A stretch of DNA of 35,895 nt, taken from positions 1 to 35,895 of the forward strand of contig JAEUKQ010000010.1 in NCBI GenBank assembly GCA_016794225.1, given 5' to 3'. This document shows, in pieces, positions 7,716 to 15,364 of the stretch. The notes under the pieces were generated by a model, which did not search any database, was not told the origin of the DNA, and saw only the letters and a list, made by a program, of their open reading frames with translations. The position numbers and the translations under genes were made by a program. Origin of the DNA: Alphaproteobacteria bacterium (GTDB taxonomy: Bacteria > Pseudomonadota > Alphaproteobacteria > JAEUKQ01). Positions within the stretch are counted from its first letter, which is position 1. The number at the start of each line of letters is the position of its first letter.

Positions 7716-8432
7716 TTAAAAATTACGAAAGATGACACGGTAATTTCTTGGGGTATTCAAAAGATTTTTATTAATTATCCTGGTTTGTGGTAACATGTGG
7801 TCCAATGTCGCACGACCATCACTTTCAGTAAAATTTTGAATTGTATAGATTCCAGTAAAACTCCTATGTTCCAAGTCATTTATGATGGCATTCAAATCCT
7901 CTTCATTCAGCAGGTCTGTATGTACAGTCGTTCGCACTTCAAAAACTCCTGGCATCATTTTACATAAATAATCAAGCGTTCTTGAAAAAGAATCATATTT
8001 TACAGTTTGTGTAACATGGCGGAATTTTTGTGGAGGTGCCTTGTAGTCAAGCGCGATAAAATCAAGATATCCTTGCTTATGTAACAGCATTATTTTTTCT
8101 GGATATAAACCGTTAGTATCCAATTTGATGGGGTATTCCATCGTTTTTATCTGGGCAACAAAATCTATCAGTTCTCCGTAGACTAAAGCCTCGCCACCAG
8201 ATAAAACAACCCCCTCCAAAAGACCTTGGCGTTTTTTTAAAAAATCCAGGACGTATGCCGTATTAAAACGCCCATTTCCCCTAACGATTTGAGGGTTATG
8301 GCAGTAACGGCAACGCATGTTACAACCGCTGAACCAGACAATGCAGGCTGGGCGACCAGGATAATCAATCAGGGTAAATGGTGTAAGGTCATAAACTGGC
8401 AAAACATTGACACTAGAGCGGTGACGATCCAT
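7716..8432 (-). CDS. nrdG: Anaerobic ribonucleotide reductase activating enzyme
   Basis: This 238-residue radical SAM protein has CNMRCRYC, the CxxxCxxC that binds the [4Fe-4S]-SAM cluster, after TPFTLIDYPGRPACIVWFSG. GVVLSGGEALVY and KLDTNGLYPE are further radical SAM motifs. TLIDYPG and the length fit the longer NrdG branch (about 230 aa) rather than the short E. coli type (154 aa). It creates the glycyl radical on NrdD. The ATG at 8432 has GGAGAG upstream; the longer frame starts with a TTG that lies inside this site. It lies 53 bases after nrdD on the same strand, so an operon under the FNR box at 10634 is likely. Confidence 0.9.
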   Translation of the reverse strand: MDRHRSSVNVLPVYDLTPFTLIDYPGRPACIVWFSGCNMRCRYCHNPQIVRGNGRFNTAYVLDFLKKRQGLLEGVVLSGGEALVYGELIDFVAQIKTMEYPIKLDTNGLYPEKIMLLHKQGYLDFIALDYKAPPQKFRHVTQTVKYDSFSRTLDYLCKMMPGVFEVRTTVHTDLLNEEDLNAIINDLEHRSFTGIYTIQNFTESDGRATLDHMLPQTRIINKNLLNTPRNYRVIFRNF

Positions 8433-8485
8433 CACAAAACTCTCCAAGGGTTATTAGATTACGAATTGGAAAATTTTTATTCAAA

Positions 8486-10516
8486 TTACGTAAAGAAGTC
8501 TGGGGATTGAATCTTCCTTTCGATAAAATGCTTGCGCTGGCGATGTTCACCCTGTTTTCCCTTATTGAAACTGTCAATTGGGCGAAAATATCCCATAACG
8601 CGGGTCCAGATTTTTGTTTTGGCTTTACAGTGTGGGCACTCAGGTTGTTCGCCATTTAGATAACCATGCACGTCGCAGACAGAAAAAACAGGCGTTACAG
8701 TAATATAAGGTAGTTGGTAAGTACTGATCACTTTTTTTACAAACCGTTTGCAGGCTTCTGCACTAGAAAGTTTTTCGTTCATGTATAAGTGCAGAACAGT
8801 TCCGCCTGTATATTTGCACTGAAGTCGATTTTGAAGTTCTAGCGCCTCAAAGGGGTCTTCGGTGAAGTCGACTGGAATTTGTGAAGAATTAGTATAATAA
8901 ATATTCTCACCAACACCTGCCTGAATTATTCCGGCAAACCGTTTTTTATCTTCCTTAGCAAAGCGATATGTTGTGCCCTCTGCGGGGGTGGCCTCGAGAT
9001 TGTAAAGATTACCTGTTGTTTCCTGGTATTGAATCAGACGTGTACGCATATGATCGAGTATTGCAAGGCACAGATCTATACCGTATGTATCAGTCAAATC
9101 ATGTTGGTCGTTCGTGAAGTTGCTTACCATTTCATTCATGCCATTTACGCCAATGGTTGAAAAATGGTTGCGGAAAAATGGCAGATAACGAGCTGTGTAT
9201 GGGTAAAGACCCTGATTATACATTTTTTGGATAAATAACCGTTTTTTCTCGAGGGTAGATTTAGAAATATCCATCAGACGATCAATTTCTGCGAATAAAC
9301 CATCCCGATCACCCTTAAACCGGTACCCGAGTCGCGCCATATTAAGGGTAACAACACCGACAGAACCAGTCATTTCGGCTGAACCAAAAAGACCGTTTCC
9401 ACGCTTTAGCAACTCACGTAAATCCAACTGCAGCCTGCAACACATTGAGCGAACAGCACCCGGAGAGTAAGCTTCTGGGTTGTGTTTACGTTCTTTGGTT
9501 ATTGGGTCAATAATAAACTGGCTACCAATAAAATTCTGAAAGTAAGAAGAGCCAAATTTGGCTGTGTTTTCAAAGATAGCATTGGCTACCTTGTTTTCCC
9601 AATCAAAATCCTGAGTTATGTTAATAGTGGGGATGGGAAAAGTAAATGGCTGACCATTTGAATCTCCCTCTGTCATCACCTCGTAATAAGCCAGGACGAT
9701 CAGCTCCATTTCTGAGGCAAAGTGTTCGAAAGTTAAGTCCTCCAATGAACGAACGGCAATATCACGTTGTTGTGCTTTTTGTAAAAGGGCTTCGTTTTTC
9801 ACATTTTTAAACAAGTGTAAATTGCGATAAGTGGGAAATTGGCCTTTTAGATCCTCTGGCACTACAATGTCAAGCGTTATATTGGTAAAAGGCGACTGAC
9901 CCCAACGTGCAGGAACATTAAGGTTATAAATAAACTGGCGAATAGCTTTTTTCACTTCTTTAAAAGAAAGATTATCGTAGAAAACGTAGGGGGCTAGATA
10001 GGTATCAAAGCTAGAAAAAGCCTGTGCCCCTGCCCACTCTGATTGCAAAATACCTAAAAAATTGCTCATCTGCCCAAGAGCTTCGCGAAAATGCCGCGGT
10101 GGGTGTGAAGAAACACGGCCAGCAACGCCGTTGAATCCATCGTTTAGCAGCGACCGTAAAGACCAACCAGCACAATACCCTGTTAAGCAATCCAAATCGT
10201 GAATATGAAGATCACCCCGTCTATGGGCCAATGCTTCTTCAGCACTGTAAACTTCATCCAGCCAAAAATTGGCAATTACTTTGCCTGCAATATTATTGAT
10301 CATGCCTGCATTGGAATATCCAGCATTAGCGTTAGCTTTTACGCGCCAGTCCATACCAGAAATATATTCACTAACGGTTTCAGAACAATCAATTTTGGTG
10401 CCTCCGTATATTGTTACAATCTGGCCGTCATGGTACTCAGATCGTCTTGGAAGCGTTGTTGATTCGCAGACCATTGATAAAAAAGATTCAGAAAAGTTAA
10501 CAGCAGATTCCGGCAC
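8486..10516 (-). CDS. nrdD: Anaerobic ribonucleoside-triphosphate reductase
   Basis: This 676-residue class III ribonucleotide reductase makes dNTPs without oxygen. RRGDLHIHDLD near residue 100 and the C-terminal CDVHGYLNGEQPECPHC (a zinc site of form CxxH...CxxC) followed by RVMGY (radical glycine) are diagnostic. NKGKQGEHRQR follows, as in the family. The start is GTG at 10516 with AGGAGGA about five bases before it. The N-terminus goes straight into the catalytic barrel and shows no ATP-cone, unlike E. coli NrdD. nrdG follows downstream. An FNR box lies 118 bases upstream, fitting anaerobic induction. Confidence 0.95.
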   Translation of the reverse strand: MPESAVNFSESFLSMVCESTTLPRRSEYHDGQIVTIYGGTKIDCSETVSEYISGMDWRVKANANAGYSNAGMINNIAGKVIANFWLDEVYSAEEALAHRRGDLHIHDLDCLTGYCAGWSLRSLLNDGFNGVAGRVSSHPPRHFREALGQMSNFLGILQSEWAGAQAFSSFDTYLAPYVFYDNLSFKEVKKAIRQFIYNLNVPARWGQSPFTNITLDIVVPEDLKGQFPTYRNLHLFKNVKNEALLQKAQQRDIAVRSLEDLTFEHFASEMELIVLAYYEVMTEGDSNGQPFTFPIPTINITQDFDWENKVANAIFENTAKFGSSYFQNFIGSQFIIDPITKERKHNPEAYSPGAVRSMCCRLQLDLRELLKRGNGLFGSAEMTGSVGVVTLNMARLGYRFKGDRDGLFAEIDRLMDISKSTLEKKRLFIQKMYNQGLYPYTARYLPFFRNHFSTIGVNGMNEMVSNFTNDQHDLTDTYGIDLCLAILDHMRTRLIQYQETTGNLYNLEATPAEGTTYRFAKEDKKRFAGIIQAGVGENIYYTNSSQIPVDFTEDPFEALELQNRLQCKYTGGTVLHLYMNEKLSSAEACKRFVKKVISTYQLPYITVTPVFSVCDVHGYLNGEQPECPHCKAKTKIWTRVMGYFRPIDSFNKGKQGEHRQRKHFIERKIQSPDFFT

Positions 10517-10633
10517 AGCTTCCTCCTGTCAATAGTACAAAATCACAAAGACACTTCGAATTGAGTGAGTGAATAGAACCACCATCAATAGTGGCTGATA
10601 AAACAGAATTACACCATAAGTAGAAAAATGAAT

Positions 10634-10647
10634 TTGACTTAAGTCAA
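10634..10647. promoter_or_regulatory. FNR/DNR box upstream of nrdD
   Basis: TTGACTTAAGTCAA is a perfect palindrome of the FNR type (TTGAC-N4-GTCAA). If it sits at -41.5, transcription toward nrdD would start near 10599, with TAATTC on the minus strand (10606-10611) as -10. The box overlaps the stop codon of the ubiM-like gene (10639-10641). Confidence 0.7.
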
Positions 10648-11829
10648 GCGAGTAGCTGTTATCGATTGTGTTAGTCGGTTTACAATAAGTCTTCGAGCTG
10701 GCTTAACATGGTTGCCAAGCCTTAGTAAGGCTTTTCGCACGATTTTTGCGTAGAAATGTGTGTCGGTATAAAGGCGTACCAAGTGATTGGTAGCAGTATA
10801 AATGGGATACGAGGTGCGGTGGTGGTGGCGATGATAGACTTCTAATATTCTTGTACTCCCTATGTCTTGGTTAGAAGCGATAGCTTTACTAACTTCCTCA
10901 GCTAAAGCATTGATACTGAGTAGACCTAAATTAAAGCCTTGGGCAGTTACAGGGTGCATGCCTATAGCCGCATCTCCCACCAGTGCAAAACGTTTTGTAT
11001 AAAATTGGCTGGCATAGGTGGCAACGAGAGGATAGGAATATAGCTCTGAAACCAGCTGAATATTGCCGAAACGATCTTCAACCTGCTGTGCCAAATAGGC
11101 TGAAAAATAATCAGGTGATAATGATAGAATTTTGTGGCGTTGATCGGTTTTAATTGTAATAACAACCGAAAGTTCATTTGGTCCTAGAGGTAAAAGAGCT
11201 AGAGTTTGGTTGTATTGAAACCATTCAGTAGCAATATGATCATGTGGTTTTGTAACTGCTACCCTGCAGACAATACACGTTCTACCAAAATCAAGCATAT
11301 TACAAGATATACCAGATAATTGACGTAATTTTGAAAAACGAGAGTCAGCTGCAACAACAAGTCGGGCAGATAGTGTACTACCATCATTGATGTAAACTGT
11401 TGCCGAATCATTATTAAAATTGATGTTCGTGACTTCGCGCCCAAAAAGAAAATCGATGGAATTATTATCTTGCACGGCTGTAAAAGCTGCTTTGCGGATG
11501 TTGTGGTTGGAAATAATATAGCCAAGACGGTCGTTATGAGCATTCTGAGGTATAAACTTTAGAAAATAGGGTGAATTCCCGTCTAAAACCCGTGCGGATT
11601 GAATAAGGTGAATATTTTTATCAGGGATTAATTGCCATTGCCCAAGCTGAGACATGATTTGTTGTGAGGCGATGGTTAAAGCGATTTCACGACCGTCATA
11701 TTGAGGGAATTCGATTTTTTCTTGGGGTAATTTATCAATCACTATTACTTTCAGATTAAGGTTGACTAAGGCCTTAGCCAGGCTGAGTCCCGCCGGACCG
11801 CTGCCGATAATTACAACATCGTTAATCAT
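10639..11829 (-). CDS. ubiM: FAD-dependent ubiquinone-biosynthesis hydroxylase, UbiM-like
   Basis: From the ATG at 11829 this gives 396 residues, the usual length for the UbiH/UbiF/COQ6 family. The longer frame adds 48 residues ahead of the FAD fold. VVIIGSGPAGLSLAKAL (GxGxxG at residues 9-14) binds the ADP of FAD. DGREIALT replaces the usual D-x-R motif and points to the UbiM branch. FALVGDAAIGMHPVTAQGFN is the second FAD motif (GD...HP...G-x-N). These enzymes hydroxylate the ubiquinone ring with O2. UbiM is my best guess; UbiH or UbiL is possible. It is divergent from moeA. Confidence 0.65.
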   Translation of the reverse strand: MINDVVIIGSGPAGLSLAKALVNLNLKVIVIDKLPQEKIEFPQYDGREIALTIASQQIMSQLGQWQLIPDKNIHLIQSARVLDGNSPYFLKFIPQNAHNDRLGYIISNHNIRKAAFTAVQDNNSIDFLFGREVTNINFNNDSATVYINDGSTLSARLVVAADSRFSKLRQLSGISCNMLDFGRTCIVCRVAVTKPHDHIATEWFQYNQTLALLPLGPNELSVVITIKTDQRHKILSLSPDYFSAYLAQQVEDRFGNIQLVSELYSYPLVATYASQFYTKRFALVGDAAIGMHPVTAQGFNLGLLSINALAEEVSKAIASNQDIGSTRILEVYHRHHHRTSYPIYTATNHLVRLYTDTHFYAKIVRKALLRLGNHVKPARRLIVNRLTQSITATRLT

Positions 11830-11946
11830 GCTTGAAAAACTTTCTATTTCAGGTTTAATCAATATTGGTTGAGGCCAATTAGTCAGCTCTATCTTTAACT
11901 TGCTTAAAACTTTCTTTAATAACATGCCGGCGAAAATTATATAGCC

Positions 11947-13173
11947 ATGATTTCTTTTACTCAAGCACAACAAAAGATACAGGAAATTGCATCAAGTAAG
12001 GTGCTGGGCGCTGAAAAAGTTTCGCTGGAACATGCGGTTTTTCGTATTTTAGCCGAAGATATTTTTGTACCCTTTGATGTGCCAACTTTTGACAATGCGG
12101 CTATGGATGGTTTTGCAGTGTATTGCACTGATCTTGCTGCTGCAACAAGCGAATTTCCCATATCGCTGCCGAAGGCCGGTATTGTTGCTGCCAAGAATTA
12201 TAACAAACTTCCTGTCCTTAATCGCGGAACATGTCTTCAAGTGATGACCGGTGCACCTGTACCCATTGGAACAGAAGCGGTTATTCCTGTTGAAGATGTG
12301 CTGAATGCAGAAAAGCATATTATATACAAATCTCTTCCGGCAATCGGGGCGCATATTCGCTTGAAGGGGCAAGATTTTAGCAAGGGTAACTGTTTCCTAA
12401 CTAGAGGCACAAAAATAAGCAAGGCTCATATCATGGTATTGGCTACACTTGGGTGTGCTGAAGTTACGGTTTTTAAAAAACCGAACGTGCTTTTTATATC
12501 AACCGGGGCTGAAATCGTTGATGATATGGCCAGTCCGTTAAATCTTGGTCAGATTTATAATTCTAATCATCATTATGCCCGTGTTTTGCTTGAAGATTGG
12601 GGATGTATTTATCATCACCAACCATTAAGAGAGGACAAAATGGCTTCCTACGTTAATATGCTGCAAGATTCTGATAAGGCTGGTTACGATCTTGTTCTCT
12701 CGTCTGGTGCGGTATCGGCAGGTGCATATGATTTTGTTCAGGAAGGTCTTAAAAAAATAGGGGCTACGATTTTATATCATAAAATCAAGCTAAAACCCGG
12801 CAAACCCAATTTATTTGCTGTATTGCCATCGGGTGGATTGTATTTTGGGTTGCCAGGAAACCCTGTATCAACCGCGGTTGGATTACATTTTTTAGTTGGA
12901 TTGGCATTCACGATTATAACAGGTCAGCAACGCCCCCCTAAATTTTACGCGCGCCTTACGCGGCATATAGAAAAAAAGCAACCGCTGCATCTTATTCTCA
13001 AAGGGCAATATCGCCAGCTTCAAGATGGGACAATGACGGTTGATATCCTAGATGGTCAAGAATCGTTTATGGTACATCCTTTTGTTAATATGAATTGCTG
13101 GGTCTTTATTGACGAACAAAAACGTTCTTTACATAAGGACGAGGTGGTTGAATTTTATCCCCTGAGCATTTAA
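11947..13173 (+). CDS. moeA: Molybdopterin molybdotransferase MoeA
   Basis: This 408-residue protein inserts molybdate into adenylylated molybdopterin, the last step of Moco synthesis. PTFDNAAMDGFAVY is the MoeA signature. VMTGAPVPIGTEAVIPVED, VLFISTGAEIVDD, LVLSSGAVSAGAYDFVQEGL and LYFGLPGNPVSTAVG follow in the normal order; the last is the catalytic and substrate-binding region. The C-terminal domain (about 330-408) is the MoeA domain IV. No strong Shine-Dalgarno sequence is visible. It stands apart from the moa cluster at 28412 and overlaps the convergent regulator by four bases. It supplies Moco for NarG. Confidence 0.95.
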   Translation: MISFTQAQQKIQEIASSKVLGAEKVSLEHAVFRILAEDIFVPFDVPTFDNAAMDGFAVYCTDLAAATSEFPISLPKAGIVAAKNYNKLPVLNRGTCLQVMTGAPVPIGTEAVIPVEDVLNAEKHIIYKSLPAIGAHIRLKGQDFSKGNCFLTRGTKISKAHIMVLATLGCAEVTVFKKPNVLFISTGAEIVDDMASPLNLGQIYNSNHHYARVLLEDWGCIYHHQPLREDKMASYVNMLQDSDKAGYDLVLSSGAVSAGAYDFVQEGLKKIGATILYHKIKLKPGKPNLFAVLPSGGLYFGLPGNPVSTAVGLHFLVGLAFTIITGQQRPPKFYARLTRHIEKKQPLHLILKGQYRQLQDGTMTVDILDGQESFMVHPFVNMNCWVFIDEQKRSLHKDEVVEFYPLSI

Positions 13174-13913
13174 TGGGACATACAAACCTGGCAGCTACTT
13201 TTGTCATGGCGTTGGCAAAGCGCGGTGGTATCGGCATCACAAAAGTGACATAAAGCATAAGCATCCTTTAGACGGATCGTATTGTCGTCTGTATCAACGC
13301 CCAGTTCTTTCAACTGTTTTAAAACGCGCGAGAATGTTTCCGGTGTCATCCCCAGGTAATTGGCGATAATCTGTTTCTTGAAAGGCAGTTTTAATTCAAA
13401 ATTTTCGTGCCCGGCCTCAAGGTGTTTGGTTAAAAAATAATATCCAACCCGTTGCAGGGGTGATTTAATATGCATGGCATCAATCTGGTGCATGGCGTTT
13501 TTGTAATGGCGCGTAACAATTCTTAAAAGGTTAACCGCGAATTCATTGTCCTCAAGAACGCGTGTTTTAACCACCTTTTCAGGAATAAGTAACAAACGAC
13601 TTTTACCAATCGTTTGTACTGTAATAGGGGATGGCCCACCCATAAATAATACTGCTTCAAGGCAGGTATCGTTGGCCCCTAACAAGCGGATGGTTGCTTC
13701 TTCGCCATCGGCGTTCATGCGCAAGGTCTTGACCGACCCCTCAAGTATTAGAAATATACCAGGGGCTGCATCTCCTTGGTTTAATAAGATCTTATTAGCA
13801 TCGTGCTCTTGAATGACCGAGCATGACAGAATTTTTTCAAGGTTCTCCGGGCTTATGTGATCAAAAAGCTGTGGCTTTTTATTTTCATCCATAAACGGGT
13901 GAAATCGAGGCAT
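13170..13913 (-). CDS. Crp/Fnr regulator with C-terminal Cys cluster
   Basis: This 247-residue protein has a cNMP-type sensor barrel (about 30-150) with a long helix, then a winged HTH. In the recognition helix TPETFSRVLKQL, E-x-x-S-R is what FNR uses to read TTGAT. The N-terminal Cys cluster of E. coli FNR is missing. Instead the last 26 residues carry C222, C225, C233, C241 and C244 (CX2C-X7-C-X7-CX2C), with H223 and H236 nearby. This could hold an Fe-S cluster or zinc, giving a different oxygen sensor; Bacillus Fnr also uses C-terminal Cys. It is divergent from narK1 over paired FNR boxes, so autoregulation plus nar activation is likely. Confidence 0.85.
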   Translation of the reverse strand: MPRFHPFMDENKKPQLFDHISPENLEKILSCSVIQEHDANKILLNQGDAAPGIFLILEGSVKTLRMNADGEEATIRLLGANDTCLEAVLFMGGPSPITVQTIGKSRLLLIPEKVVKTRVLEDNEFAVNLLRIVTRHYKNAMHQIDAMHIKSPLQRVGYYFLTKHLEAGHENFELKLPFKKQIIANYLGMTPETFSRVLKQLKELGVDTDDNTIRLKDAYALCHFCDADTTALCQRHDKSSCQVCMSH

Positions 13914-13936
13914 TTTTCTCTCTTAGCGCAAATTGT

Positions 13937-13969
13937 CTGATTTGAATCAAGTCACTTGATTCAAATCAA
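13937..13969. promoter_or_regulatory. Paired FNR boxes between fnr-like and narK1
   Basis: TTGATTCAAATCAA (13956-13969) is a perfect FNR box. CTGATTTGAATCAA (13937-13950) is a second box with one mismatch; centres are 19 bases apart. Their inner halves form a perfect 23-base palindrome (13942-13964). With the right box at -41.5, narK1 transcription would start near 14004, with CATAAT (13992-13997) as -10. The left box lies 24 bases before the regulator gene start, suited to autoregulation. Confidence 0.8.
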
Positions 13970-14063
13970 GTCGGTTATGGCAGTGTATCGTCATAATAAA
14001 AAAATATCAAAAAATATTTTCTTACTCAGGCCGTATCAAGAAAACAATTCCAAGGATTTAACC

Positions 14064-15353
14064 ATGCTATCAAAAACAAATCAATCCCTTGCTCTTACTA
14101 TGTCAACAATTGCTTTTACGGTTTGTTTTGCTGTTTGGACAATTTTTGCCATCATCGGCGTTCAGATTAAGCAAGATTTGCAGCTAAGTGATACACAATT
14201 CAGTCTTTTAATTGGGATACCGATTCTAACAGGATCGTTGGTGCGTTTGTTTCTTGGTATCTGGGCCGACCAATATGGCGGACGGCCTATTTTTATGGTT
14301 ATTATGCTATCATCTGCGCTGTTTACCTGGTGTTTAACGTATGCCACTACCTATAATATGTTGCTTTTGACAGCTCTAGGGGTTGGATTATCTGGCGGAA
14401 GTTTCGTGGTTGGGATTTCCTATTTGTCAAAATGGTATGACAAACAGCACCAGGGTACGGCGCTTGGTATTTATGGTATGGGAAATATTGGGGCGGCTGT
14501 TACCAAATTTGTTGCCCCAATTATTATGGTTCATTATGGCTGGCATGCCGTTGCCAAAATATGGGCTATTTCCCTTGTTTTTATGGCGGTTTTGTTTTGG
14601 TTTTTTACCAAGGACGAGCCACAAATTCAGGCGCAGCGGGCTGCTAAGGCCTCTCCAAAATCCATGCTCGAATCTTTAAAGCCGCTTAAAAAATTACAAG
14701 TTTGGCGGTTTTCTTTTTATTATTTCTTTGTTTTTGGTGGCTTTGTGGCTTTAGCCTTGTGGTTGCCCCGCTATTATATTGGGGTTTACAAATTGGATAT
14801 CGAAATTGCTGGAATGCTTGCGGCCTCTTTTTCAGTTGCAGGGTCTTTGTTCCGGGCTGTTGGGGGTTATTTGTCTGATAAGTATGGGGCGCGAGCGGTA
14901 ATGTACTGGACCTTTATTGTATGTGCCTTGTGTTGTTTTTTGTTGGCTTATCCTGAAACGGAATATGTAATTCACGGAATTAAAGAAAATAAGTTCTTCA
15001 GCTTTGGTTGGGGTTTTATTCCATTTACCATTATCGTTTTCGTTCTTGGCTTTTTTATGTCCCTTGGTAAAGCTGCTATTTATAAACACATTCCGGTTTA
15101 CTATCCCAATGACGTTGGATCAGTTGCAGGTGTTGTGGGGTTGATTGGTGGTCTTGGCGGGTTCTTTTTACCAATCGGCTTCGGTCTTATGAATGACACG
15201 ATTGGTGTGTGGACCAGCTGTTTTATGTTGATGTTTATCCTTGTCGCTACGGCACTTGTCTGGATGCATGTTACGATTGTCCTTAAAGAACGCAACTTGA
15301 AAAAATCAAAATACCTACCCGAACTTGGCGAAGCACCAATAAAAACAAAATAA
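14064..15353 (+). CDS. narK1: Nitrate transporter, NarK1 type (MFS)
   Basis: This 429-residue, 12-segment MFS protein belongs to the nitrate/nitrite porter family. GLSGGSFVVGISYLSKWYDK then HQGTALGIYGMGNIGAAVTK is the nitrate signature of the first half; GVVGLIGGLGGFFLPIGFG is that of the second. NarK1-type proteins usually bring nitrate in with protons. The ATG at 14064 has AAGGA seven bases upstream. The longest frame starts at a TTG inside the FNR box and was rejected. narK2 follows 11 bases after the stop. In Paracoccus-type bacteria the two are fused; here they are separate. Confidence 0.88.
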   Translation: MLSKTNQSLALTMSTIAFTVCFAVWTIFAIIGVQIKQDLQLSDTQFSLLIGIPILTGSLVRLFLGIWADQYGGRPIFMVIMLSSALFTWCLTYATTYNMLLLTALGVGLSGGSFVVGISYLSKWYDKQHQGTALGIYGMGNIGAAVTKFVAPIIMVHYGWHAVAKIWAISLVFMAVLFWFFTKDEPQIQAQRAAKASPKSMLESLKPLKKLQVWRFSFYYFFVFGGFVALALWLPRYYIGVYKLDIEIAGMLAASFSVAGSLFRAVGGYLSDKYGARAVMYWTFIVCALCCFLLAYPETEYVIHGIKENKFFSFGWGFIPFTIIVFVLGFFMSLGKAAIYKHIPVYYPNDVGSVAGVVGLIGGLGGFFLPIGFGLMNDTIGVWTSCFMLMFILVATALVWMHVTIVLKERNLKKSKYLPELGEAPIKTK

Positions 15354-15364
15354 GGAGACAGAAT

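Noticed and set aside
7524-7793. 89-residue plus-strand ORF between the Sel1-like gene and nrdG
   Set aside because: It has no Shine-Dalgarno sequence and no family resemblance, and it overlaps the conserved 3' end of nrdG by 78 bases. Probably chance.
11830-11973. 48-residue N-terminal extension of the UbiM-like protein
   Set aside because: The FAD-binding fold starts at residue 49, and family members start there. The extension would also overlap moeA's start.
13956-14063. 36-residue N-terminal extension of narK1 from a TTG
   Set aside because: The TTG is the first half of the FNR box, and the extension lacks any NarK similarity. The ATG at 14064 has AAGGA.
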